In this document: one piece after another, positions 1-5,045 of the stretch
Position numbering within the stretch: the first letter of the stretch is position 1
How the letters are laid out: each line of letters opens with the position of its first letter
DNA from: Rhodospirillales bacterium
Lineage (GTDB): Bacteria; Pseudomonadota; Alphaproteobacteria; Rhodospirillales; Casp-alpha2
Reading direction: 5' to 3'
Assembly: GCA_030727885.1 (NCBI GenBank)
Contig: JANRAT010000142.1
Coordinates: 1-6,296 of the forward strand
DNA length: 6,296 nt
Made by a program: the position numbers and the translations under genes
The notes under the pieces: model-generated
Told to the model about the DNA's origin: nothing
Databases searched by the model: none
Seen by the model: only the letters and a program-made list of their open reading frames with translations

Positions 1-466
1 CGCTTAGGATTGGGCCGATGCAGGGTGACCAGCCGAAGGCAAACGCAAGGCCCATCAGAAACGCACCGAGCAGCCCGACCGGCTTGGCCGGACCATGGAA
101 GCGTGCTTCACGGTACAGCAGCGGGATTTTGACGATCCCCAGAAAATGCACACCCATGATGATGATCAGTACACCGGCAAAACGGCCGATCCAGATCATG
201 TTGTCGGCGAGCAACTGCCCAAGGAAAGATGCCGTCGCACCGAACAGGATAAAGACCCCGGTAAAGCCCAGAACAAAGAACAGCGCTGCCATGAAGACAC
301 GGCGATTGGCTCCCAGTGGCGGGCCGTCTTTATTGGTCATGTCGGCAAGACTGACGCCGCCGATAAAACAAAGATACGGCGGCACCAGCGGCAGTACGCA
401 GGGTGACATGAAGCTCAACAACCCGGCGATAAATGCACCGGCAAATCCGATATCAAGACCCGCCAT
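1..466 (-). CDS. soxV: CcdA/SoxV-type membrane thiol-disulfide transporter, 3' truncated by window edge
   Basis: Inner-membrane protein of the CcdA/DsbD-beta family. In Sox loci this is SoxV, which moves electrons from cytoplasmic thioredoxin to periplasmic thioredoxins. The visible 155 residues are very hydrophobic. They show the two family cysteines in pseudo-symmetric settings, SPCVLPLVPPY (Cys23, first membrane segment) and GWSPCIGP (Cys149), plus hydrophobic segments near residues 7-38, 57-86, 93-115 and 130-150. Family members are usually about 240 residues, so roughly 90 C-terminal residues lie beyond the left edge. The ATG at 466 is preceded by a strong GGAGG (471-475), and the gene starts 34 bp after soxB with no terminator between them, so co-transcription is likely. 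A cytochrome c maturation CcdA cannot be excluded. The location next to soxB, and a SoxS-like thioredoxin at the other end of the cluster, favour SoxV. Confidence 0.88.
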   Translation of the reverse strand, partial: MAGLDIGFAGAFIAGLLSFMSPCVLPLVPPYLCFIGGVSLADMTNKDGPPLGANRRVFMAALFFVLGFTGVFILFGATASFLGQLLADNMIWIGRFAGVLIIIMGVHFLGIVKIPLLYREARFHGPAKPVGLLGAFLMGLAFAFGWSPCIGPILS

Positions 467-500
467 AACCCCTCCGTTAAACGACGCTCAACACTTGTGC

Positions 501-2189
501 TCAGGCACCCCGGATTTTGACGGTCTGATTTTCCGGTATCGTAATGTTTTTCTTTTTGGCGATATAACCGGACACCAGATCATATGCCGGCGGCCCTTCG
601 GTGCCTTCGTTGACCGATGCCCAGCCGGAAACAACATACTCGCGGTTCGGGTCAATCGGCTTGTCGTCCTTGAGGGTTCTCATATCGGAAATGCGCGCGC
701 CGATGGTCTTGTTGATATCGATGGTGTAGCTCATGCCGCCAACGCGGACCATGTCGCCGCCCTGCTGATAATAGGGGTCTTCGTTGAACAGGTTGTCGGC
801 GACGTCTTCAAGAATTTCCTTGATAAACGACCCCTTCATCTTGTTGCGATAGACGTTCGGATAGGTGATAGAGGTCTGCTGAAAAACATCCTCGACCGTA
901 ATATCCTGTCCCGGTAGCAGACTTGATCCCCAACGGAAGCCAGGCGACAGGGCAATTTCCGCATCGCGTTCTTCCAGCAGCGCCTGACAGATCAGATCAT
1001 CAAAGGTGCCGTTGAAGTTACCGCGCCTATACAGCGTCGAATGTGTGGTGCCGAGCACGGTCTCAAGCTTGGCCTTGTGGGGCGCGCGGATCTTGTCGAC
1101 CAGGGCTGTCATTTCAGCATCCGGCGCAATCACGTCCGAGAAGATCGGGATCAGCTTGAAGCGATACGCACTGACCTTGCCACCCTTCACATCGAGATCA
1201 AGACGCGACAGGAATTTGCCGTGGCTACCCGAGGCGACCAGCAAAGTAGTGCCGACTTTTTCTACCGTCGGCAGGGCATCGTGCGTGTGCCCAGTCAGCA
1301 CGACATCGATACCGCTGACCCGGCCAGCCAGCTTGCGATCAACATCAAAGCCGTTATGCGATAACAGGACAACCAGCCCGGCACCGTTCGCACGCGCCTT
1401 GTCGACATGACCCTGCACGACACTTTCATTGATACCGAAAGACCAGTCCGGAATCAGATAGCGCGGATTGGCGACCGGCGTATAGGGGAAGGCCTGTCCG
1501 ATGACGGCGATCTTGACGCCGCCGCGCTCGAAGTATGCGGTCGATTCAAAGACCGCCTCTTTCCATTCCGTATCGGTCACGTTGCCGGCCAGGAACGGGA
1601 ATTGCAGCATGTCCTTCAGCTGCTTGACGCGCTCCTGACCATAGGTGAATTCCCAGTGCGCCGTCATCGCATCCAGGCCCAGCGCGTTTTGTACCTGGAC
1701 CATGTCCTCGCCTTGCGTTTCGAGCGAGGTGTAGGACCCCTGCCAGGTGTCGCCGCCATCCAGGAACAAAGTATTGTTCGGCCGTTCAGCGCGGATCGCC
1801 TTGACCAATGTCGCCATCCGGTCGATGCCGCCAACGCGTCCGTAAGTTTTGGCCAGTGCGGTGAAATCAGTGCTGGTCAGTGCGTAAGCTTCGCGGCTGT
1901 CGGTCTTGATGCCATATTTGCCGAGGAAGTCCTTGCCGGTAATGTGCGGCGGCAACCCCTTGGATTCACCAACCCCCAGATTGACCGACGGCTCGCGGAA
2001 ATAAATCGGCGTCAATTGCGCGTGCAGAGCCGTGAAGTGCAGCAGCGTCACCTGACCCAGCGGATCGAATTCCAGAAGCTTCGCCTGATTGATGCTTTGG
2101 CTCGCCATGGCTTTACCGAACGGCATAAGACCACCGGTAACACCCGCCGTGGCGGCGGCAAGATGGAAGAACTCGCGACGAGATATCAC
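501..2189 (-). CDS. soxB: SoxB, periplasmic sulfate thiohydrolase of the Sox complex
   Basis: SoxB is a dimanganese enzyme of the metallophosphoesterase/5'-nucleotidase fold. It hydrolyses the terminal sulfone from SoxY-bound cysteine S-thiosulfonate and releases sulfate. The 562-residue product has the usual length and a Tat signal (SRREFF, residues 3-8, then a short hydrophobic stretch). Diagnostic blocks are FREPSVNLGVG (64-74), LDGGDTWQGS (143-152, bridging Asp147), AHWEFTYG (177-184), IGQAFPY (230-236), LSHNGFD (His278), TGHTHD (His301, His303), LYRRGNF (386-392) and YYQQGGDM (473-480). Several are the blocks used for soxB marker PCR. Odd point: the first metal motif reads T-A-L-H-A-Q (53-58), with Ala54 where the family has Asp. 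The start is GTG at 2189, chosen because the Tat motif follows directly and AAAGGG lies 8 nt upstream. It follows soxA after an intrinsic terminator and precedes soxV by 34 bp. Confidence 0.97.
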   Translation of the reverse strand: MISRREFFHLAAATAGVTGGLMPFGKAMASQSINQAKLLEFDPLGQVTLLHFTALHAQLTPIYFREPSVNLGVGESKGLPPHITGKDFLGKYGIKTDSREAYALTSTDFTALAKTYGRVGGIDRMATLVKAIRAERPNNTLFLDGGDTWQGSYTSLETQGEDMVQVQNALGLDAMTAHWEFTYGQERVKQLKDMLQFPFLAGNVTDTEWKEAVFESTAYFERGGVKIAVIGQAFPYTPVANPRYLIPDWSFGINESVVQGHVDKARANGAGLVVLLSHNGFDVDRKLAGRVSGIDVVLTGHTHDALPTVEKVGTTLLVASGSHGKFLSRLDLDVKGGKVSAYRFKLIPIFSDVIAPDAEMTALVDKIRAPHKAKLETVLGTTHSTLYRRGNFNGTFDDLICQALLEERDAEIALSPGFRWGSSLLPGQDITVEDVFQQTSITYPNVYRNKMKGSFIKEILEDVADNLFNEDPYYQQGGDMVRVGGMSYTIDINKTIGARISDMRTLKDDKPIDPNREYVVSGWASVNEGTEGPPAYDLVSGYIAKKKNITIPENQTVKIRGA

Positions 2190-2197
2190 GGCACTAA

Positions 2198-2203
2198 CCC
2201 TTT
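2198..2203 (-). promoter_or_regulatory. soxB ribosome binding site (supports GTG start)
   Basis: The minus strand reads AAAGGG, then 8 nt, then GTG at 2189. A second GTG six bases upstream is out of frame and meets a stop after one codon, so the GTG at 2189 is the only sensible start that keeps the whole Tat signal. The site is weaker than those of soxX, soxA and soxV, which suggests lower translation of SoxB. Confidence 0.6.
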
Positions 2204-2217
2204 AATTGTTCGTCATT

Positions 2218-2255
2218 AAAAAAAAGGATCGGAGGGATATATTTCCCCCCGATCC
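2218..2255 (-). terminator. Rho-independent terminator between soxA and soxB
   Basis: Read on the minus strand, 13 nt after the soxA stop, GGATCGGGGGG (2255-2245) pairs with CCCTCCGATCC (2236-2226). This gives an 11-bp stem with one G-U wobble around an 8-nt AT-rich loop. Eight T's (2225-2218) follow immediately. On the plus strand the wobble becomes an A-C mismatch and no T-tract follows, so the signal is oriented for leftward transcription. It should end or attenuate the soxXYZA transcript before soxB, whose start lies 28 nt further on. A soxB promoter was not clearly found. TTTAAT at 2221-2216 could serve as a -10, but no good -35 accompanies it. Confidence 0.85.
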
Positions 2256-2268
2256 GATCAACGGCTGA

Positions 2269-3078
2269 TTAGTTGCGAACCGATGGCGCTTCAATCGGAA
2301 GGCCCTGTCCACGCCATTTCACATAAAGTTCGAGATTTGTGTATTCTTCTGATCCGTATGGGTACGGCTTGGCACGAACTTCATTGTTGCAACCACGGAA
2401 ACGACGTTGCAGGGATCCCACTTTCTGCCATTTAAGGCGGTAGGTCGGGAACCCGTTGCCCTGTCCTTGCGTCAGGGTATTGGCGCGGATAATGCCACCG
2501 GCATTGTCTTCGTGGCAGTGCTTGCAGGCCATATCAAGCTGACCGCGACGCTCGTAATAGAACGCCTTGCCTTTTTCAAAGGCTGCAGCGGCAGGGCCAT
2601 CAACTTTGACATTAACGGGCATACCGAGCGACTGGTAGCTGACGAACGTGGTCATCGACAGCATTTCGTCGGATTCCCACTTGTACGGCTTGGTCTCCAT
2701 GCGGGTTTCGAGGCAGTAATTGATTTGCTGCTCAAGATCCTGAAGCTTGCCGAGGTTCTGGTCGTACACGGGATACCGTGCAGCGACCCCTTTCATGGAA
2801 TCGCCCGATTCGCCGTGACACGATGCACAGGATTTCCCGGCTTTGCCGTCAACCTTGGCCCATAGTTCGGCACCCTGCTCGACCCACAACATGCCGGGGT
2901 TCTGAAAGTTGTCGTTCTGCATGGCCCGGCTTTCGTCGGTCATGTAGGTATAACCGCTGCGATGTTCACCGACCTGATATTTGCCCCAATCCGTAGCATC
3001 GGCGTTCGCGGCGAACATGCAGGCACCAAAGCCTATTGCAGCCGCAAGAAACGTGATCTGTTTCCAGTTCGTTTTCAT
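2269..3078 (-). CDS. soxA: SoxA, dihaem c-type cytochrome subunit of SoxAX L-cysteine S-thiosulfotransferase
   Basis: With SoxX, this periplasmic cytochrome oxidatively couples thiosulfate to the SoxY carrier cysteine. The 269-residue product has a Sec signal (basic MKTNWK, hydrophobic 8-22, likely cleavage near ADA-T, residue 28). It has two covalent haem sites, CASCH (84-88) and CKHCH (185-189), so it is the dihaem type of SoxA. Cys122 (NYCLETRM) fits the distal ligand of the first haem. Cys230 in RGCNNEVRAKPY fits the active-site cysteine that is persulfidated in characterised SoxA. I start at the ATG at 3078 because a signal peptide begins there and GGGAGG (3088-3093) sits 9 nt upstream. 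The frame stays open up to 3162, but that extension overlaps soxZ and has no signal character. Intergenic gap to soxZ is 34 bp, and a terminator follows the stop. Confidence 0.97.
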   Translation of the reverse strand: MKTNWKQITFLAAAIGFGACMFAANADATDWGKYQVGEHRSGYTYMTDESRAMQNDNFQNPGMLWVEQGAELWAKVDGKAGKSCASCHGESGDSMKGVAARYPVYDQNLGKLQDLEQQINYCLETRMETKPYKWESDEMLSMTTFVSYQSLGMPVNVKVDGPAAAAFEKGKAFYYERRGQLDMACKHCHEDNAGGIIRANTLTQGQGNGFPTYRLKWQKVGSLQRRFRGCNNEVRAKPYPYGSEEYTNLELYVKWRGQGLPIEAPSVRN

Positions 3079-3087
3079 AGGTGTTTG

Positions 3088-3093
3088 CCTCCC
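3088..3093 (-). promoter_or_regulatory. soxA ribosome binding site (decides start at 3078)
   Basis: GGGAGG on the minus strand lies 9 nt before the ATG at 3078. It selects this start over the upstream in-frame ATG at 3162, which lies inside soxZ. The block from this site to the start codon is nearly the same as the one in front of soxX (16 of 19 positions). Confidence 0.8.
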
Positions 3094-3112
3094 ATTATTT
3101 TTCATTCGCCGC

Positions 3113-3442
3113 TTAAGCAACGGTAATTTTTGCCGTACTGTCGTATACGGAACCGTCGTCATCCATCCATTTGAAGGCGAACTCCCCGCTTTCGTTCACC
3201 TTCGCGAAGAACGACATATACGGGTTTGCTGAAATCGATGGAGCCCAATCGGAACTGAAAACAGGCTTGCCGTTAAAAGTGACGGTAAACTTGTTGATGA
3301 TGCTACGCGGGACCAGTTTGCCGTCTTTACCTTTACGGCGGCCCGATTCCATATTGTGCGAAATCAGCGTCTTGATTTCGACCACTTCGCCCTTCGTCGC
3401 CGTCTTCTGGACACGAACGCGCGGTTTTACATTATTTGCCAT
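3113..3442 (-). CDS. soxZ: SoxZ, sulfur carrier partner of SoxY
   Basis: Small immunoglobulin-like protein that forms the SoxYZ heterodimer on which periplasmic sulfur intermediates are carried. The 109 residues match the normal family length. They carry recognisable SoxZ blocks: PRVRVQKTATKGEVVEIKTLISHNMESG near the N-terminus, then INKFTVTFNGKPVF (49-62), ISANPYMSFFAKV (70-82) and a C-terminal strand DGSVYDSTAKITVA. It has no signal peptide and no cysteine, as expected for a protein exported piggy-back with Tat-targeted SoxY. The ATG at 3442 follows AAGGGA by about 6 nt. It is 21 bp downstream of soxY and 34 bp upstream of soxA, so it is clearly in the same operon. Confidence 0.97.
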   Translation of the reverse strand: MANNVKPRVRVQKTATKGEVVEIKTLISHNMESGRRKGKDGKLVPRSIINKFTVTFNGKPVFSSDWAPSISANPYMSFFAKVNESGEFAFKWMDDDGSVYDSTAKITVA

Positions 3443-3463
3443 GATATTTCCCTTATCCTCGCG

Positions 3464-3946
3464 TCAGCCGCCGCAGCCGCCGATGGTGACTTTGACTTCC
3501 TGTTGAGCACGAAACACGCTGCCGTCGCTCATTTCTGCGACAGCCACGATATTCTGTGTTTTTGCCAAACGCATCCGCGTTGCTGCAGATGCCTTGCCGC
3601 TCAATGGCGTGAAGTGCAGAGATGCAACTTCCGGTGCCGGATTGCCATCGGCGAACAGATGGACCGATTTGACATAATTGTCAGCGGTCATCGGGCTTTC
3701 GACCGTAACGCCAACCGGGACGGTATTCCCGTTCTCGGCAATCTGCGGCAGATCAAACGTGATCTTGCCTTCAACCGGCTTCTTGGCGCCGATCAGTTTC
3801 ATGATCGCATCGTCGACCATCTTCGTATCCGCATGTGCGGTGCCGCTTTTCAACACGACACCACCGGCGACAACCATCGTTGCCCCGGCAGCCAGCAATA
3901 GCGCTTCGCGGCGCGTCAGTGCTGAGAGTGCTTGTTTGGTGGACAT
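3464..3946 (-). CDS. soxY: SoxY, sulfur-compound carrier with C-terminal GGCGG swinging arm
   Basis: Carrier subunit of SoxYZ. Sulfur intermediates are covalently bound to the cysteine of the C-terminal arm and passed between SoxAX, SoxB and, where present, SoxCD. The 160 residues begin with a Tat signal (TRREALLLAAG, residues 11-21, likely cleavage at AHA-D, residue 39). They end exactly in VTIGGCGG, with Cys158 as the carrier residue and the only cysteine. The body (residues 60-150) is the immunoglobulin-like SoxY domain. The ATG at 3946 has AGAGGA about 5 nt upstream. Gaps of 21 bp to soxX upstream and 21 bp to soxZ downstream show tight operon packing. An intact arm implies a working carrier. 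Its reactivation would depend on the SoxV/SoxS thiol route also encoded here. Confidence 0.97.
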   Translation of the reverse strand: MSTKQALSALTRREALLLAAGATMVVAGGVVLKSGTAHADTKMVDDAIMKLIGAKKPVEGKITFDLPQIAENGNTVPVGVTVESPMTADNYVKSVHLFADGNPAPEVASLHFTPLSGKASAATRMRLAKTQNIVAVAEMSDGSVFRAQQEVKVTIGGCGG

Positions 3947-3967
3947 GTCTGTTCCTCTTGGTTTTGA

Positions 3968-4420
3968 TTACTTGAGTGTTTTCAGATAGGCCACGACATC
4001 CTCAACCTGTTCGGGGGTGAGCATTGGCTTATCCTTGAAATTGTCGAGCACCCGGTGCAAGCCGTCGGTCCGATAGAACGCCGGCATAATAGTATCGGGA
4101 TTGATAACTTTAGCATTGACCACTTGCATGCGGAGTTGCGCTTCAGAATAGCGCCCGGCTACGCCGTCAAGCGAAGGTCCGATCTCACCGTGAAAGGGTT
4201 CTCTGGCCAGCGCTGTAACCTGATGACATGCCAGACAGTTTCCAAGCTTGCGATTGGTGAAGGTTTTTTCCCCTTCTGCCGCATCCCCGGCTTTCCCGGT
4301 CAGTGATTGTTGAATGGCGTTGTCTGCAACCTTGTATTTAACAAGGCCGTCAGCTGAGACCGATCCTGCCAGCAAAAGCACAGCAGCGGCGGCCGATACG
4401 AGAATCGTCAATTTAGGCAT
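3968..4420 (-). CDS. soxX: SoxX, monohaem c-type cytochrome subunit of SoxAX
   Basis: Electron-accepting subunit of the SoxAX cytochrome; it passes electrons to small c-type cytochromes. The 150-residue product has a Sec signal (MPKL followed by a hydrophobic stretch to about residue 20, likely cleavage at VSA-D, residue 23). It has one haem site, CLACH (62-66), and the distal ligand Met112 in TIMPAFYR. The closing helix LTPEQVEDVVAYLKTLK is typical of class I cytochrome c. The ATG at 4420 is set by GGGAGG 9 nt upstream. This is the first gene of the XYZA block. A promoter, a flanking inverted repeat and a foldable leader lie in the 162 bp upstream of it. Confidence 0.96.
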   Translation of the reverse strand: MPKLTILVSAAAAVLLLAGSVSADGLVKYKVADNAIQQSLTGKAGDAAEGEKTFTNRKLGNCLACHQVTALAREPFHGEIGPSLDGVAGRYSEAQLRMQVVNAKVINPDTIMPAFYRTDGLHRVLDNFKDKPMLTPEQVEDVVAYLKTLK

Positions 4421-4429
4421 AGGCTATTG

Positions 4430-4435
4430 CCTCCC
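4430..4435 (-). promoter_or_regulatory. soxX ribosome binding site, self-complementary to the start region
   Basis: GGGAGG sits 9 nt before the soxX ATG. The minus strand continues AGGC-AATA-GCCT directly into ATG, so the last part of the Shine-Dalgarno can pair with the four bases before the start codon (4-bp stem, 4-nt loop). The stem is short and any effect on translation is speculative. Confidence 0.65.
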
Positions 4436-4453
4436 AATTAGTACCTCATTAAT

Positions 4454-4516
4454 GGAGCGATCATTCCCCTTTGTACGGAACCACAAACGCACGTAGCGTA
4501 CTGTGATCGTCGCTCC
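4454..4516 (-). promoter_or_regulatory. Foldable 5' leader of the soxX operon
   Basis: On the minus strand GGAGCGA (4516-4510) can pair with TCGCTCC (4460-4454). After a 3-nt bulge, TCA (4506-4504) pairs with TGA (4463-4461). An inner GTACG (4501-4497) can pair with CGTAC (4477-4473), or a competing hairpin GCGT/ACGC (4499-4496 with 4490-4487) can form. The element would start almost at the predicted transcription start and ends about 19 nt before the Shine-Dalgarno. It matches no riboswitch class I know. It may be an mRNA-stabilising 5' hairpin or a regulatory leader. Confidence 0.4.
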
Positions 4517-4525
4517 CCTCCAATT

Positions 4526-4553
4526 ATCATATTCAAAAATTACTATATATCAA
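4526..4553 (-). promoter_or_regulatory. Predicted sigma70-type promoter of soxXYZA
   Basis: On the minus strand TTGATA (4553-4548, 5 of 6 to the -35 consensus) and TATGAT (4531-4526, 5 of 6 to the -10 consensus) are separated by 16 nt of AT-rich DNA. The expected start is near 4519, giving a leader of about 100 nt before soxX. It lies between the soxS stop and soxX, so the core sox genes can be expressed separately from soxS. Confidence 0.6.
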
Positions 4554-4566
4554 CAGTGAATATGAT
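4526..4566. repeat. Perfect 10-bp inverted repeat bracketing the soxX promoter (putative operator)
   Basis: ATCATATTCA (4526-4535) and TGAATATGAT (4557-4566) are exact reverse complements with a 21-nt spacer. Arm starts are 31 bp apart, about three helical turns, so both arms face the same side of the DNA. One arm covers the predicted -10 and the other lies just upstream of the -35. The ATTC/GAAT cores recall the operators of ArsR-family sulfur regulators (SoxR, SqrR, BigR), although the spacing differs from the short palindromes I remember for them. No regulator gene is in the window. It is a poor terminator candidate: AT-only stem, long loop, no T-tract. Confidence 0.6.
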
Positions 4567-4582
4567 TCTAATGTCTCCTGAG

Positions 4583-4978
4583 TTAGTTTGGACAGCCTCC
4601 GGGGAGTTTTAAAAGTTGATCTGCCAAAAGCGGCCAGAAAAAATCCTCACCCGGATAGCCGACCAGCCGGCCGACTTCGTGCCCGTCATTCATGACGACA
4701 AAAGTCGGGGTAAATTTGATGCCGTGAATATCCTTGAGGTCATCAGGCCTTTCCGCTTCGAGATCGACCAGGCGCAGCGGCGCGCACTTCGATTCAGGCG
4801 TGTTAGGATAAACGGGGCCGATTTCGGCATGCCAGCGGAGGCACCACGGGCAGCTCGCGGTTTCAAACATCACCAGTTCGCCAGCCGACACCGGAAATGC
4901 TGCAAGACAAAACACCATAGAGATTGCGAAACCGCGCCATGCCGATAGGATTGCCGATAGGGATAGATGTCTGTTCAT
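4583..4978 (-). CDS. soxS: SoxS-like periplasmic thioredoxin
   Basis: Small exported thioredoxin-fold protein. In Paracoccus, SoxS reductively reactivates SoxYZ. The 131 residues begin with a signal peptide (basic start, hydrophobic 17-31, likely cleavage at VSA-G near 32). They hold the redox motif FETASCPWCLRWHAEIGPVYP with Cys43 and Cys46, and a cis-proline loop KFTPTFVV (Pro91). The tryptophan-containing CPWC followed by RWHAEIGP resembles SoxS rather than generic thioredoxin. Two further cysteines occur: Cys65 and Cys129 in the C-terminal PGGCPN. I place the start at the ATG at 4978, where the signal peptide begins. The frame continues open to 5227, but that extension runs antisense through the divergent flavoprotein gene. 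No convincing Shine-Dalgarno is visible. No terminator separates it from soxX. Confidence 0.87.
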   Translation of the reverse strand: MNRHLSLSAILSAWRGFAISMVFCLAAFPVSAGELVMFETASCPWCLRWHAEIGPVYPNTPESKCAPLRLVDLEAERPDDLKDIHGIKFTPTFVVMNDGHEVGRLVGYPGEDFFWPLLADQLLKLPGGCPN

Positions 4979-5028
4979 CTGATGGATATAGCATTTTAGT
5001 TTGCCCGTACAAATGACATGGCTCAGCC

Positions 5029-5034
5029 AGGAGA
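5029..5034 (+). promoter_or_regulatory. Ribosome binding site of the flavoprotein gene
   Basis: AGGAGA lies 11 nt before the ATG at 5046, somewhat long spacing. It overlaps the end of an 11-bp palindrome, TGGCTCAGCCA (5019-5029). The whole soxS/soxF divergent gap is only 67 bp, and I could not identify convincing -35/-10 pairs in it for either direction. Confidence 0.55.
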
Positions 5035-5045
5035 AAACACCCTTA

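Noticed and set aside
18..917. Plus-strand open frame of 299 codons across soxV and the soxB end
   Set aside because: It is antisense to two conserved families, has biased Pro/Arg composition and no domain character. It is a shadow frame.
1407..2219. Plus-strand open frame of 270 codons within soxB
   Set aside because: It is antisense to conserved SoxB motifs, with an Arg/His/Gln-rich translation typical of a complementary-strand artefact.
2190..2268. A separate soxB promoter between soxA and soxB
   Set aside because: TTGATC and TATATC are only 14 nt apart and lie in the terminator stem and loop. TTTAAT at 2221-2216 lacks a -35. Not strong enough to annotate.
3079..3162. Longer soxA start inside soxZ
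   Set aside because: It would add 28 basic residues in front of a normal Sec signal. The GGGAGG site serves the ATG at 3078.
4526..4566. The inverted repeat as a soxS terminator
   Set aside because: The stem is AT-rich, the loop is 21 nt and no T-tract follows. Its fit to the promoter is better.
5019..5029. 11-bp palindrome TGGCTCAGCCA in the soxS/soxF gap as an operator
   Set aside because: It is short, seen once and overlaps the Shine-Dalgarno. Chance occurrence is plausible without comparative support.
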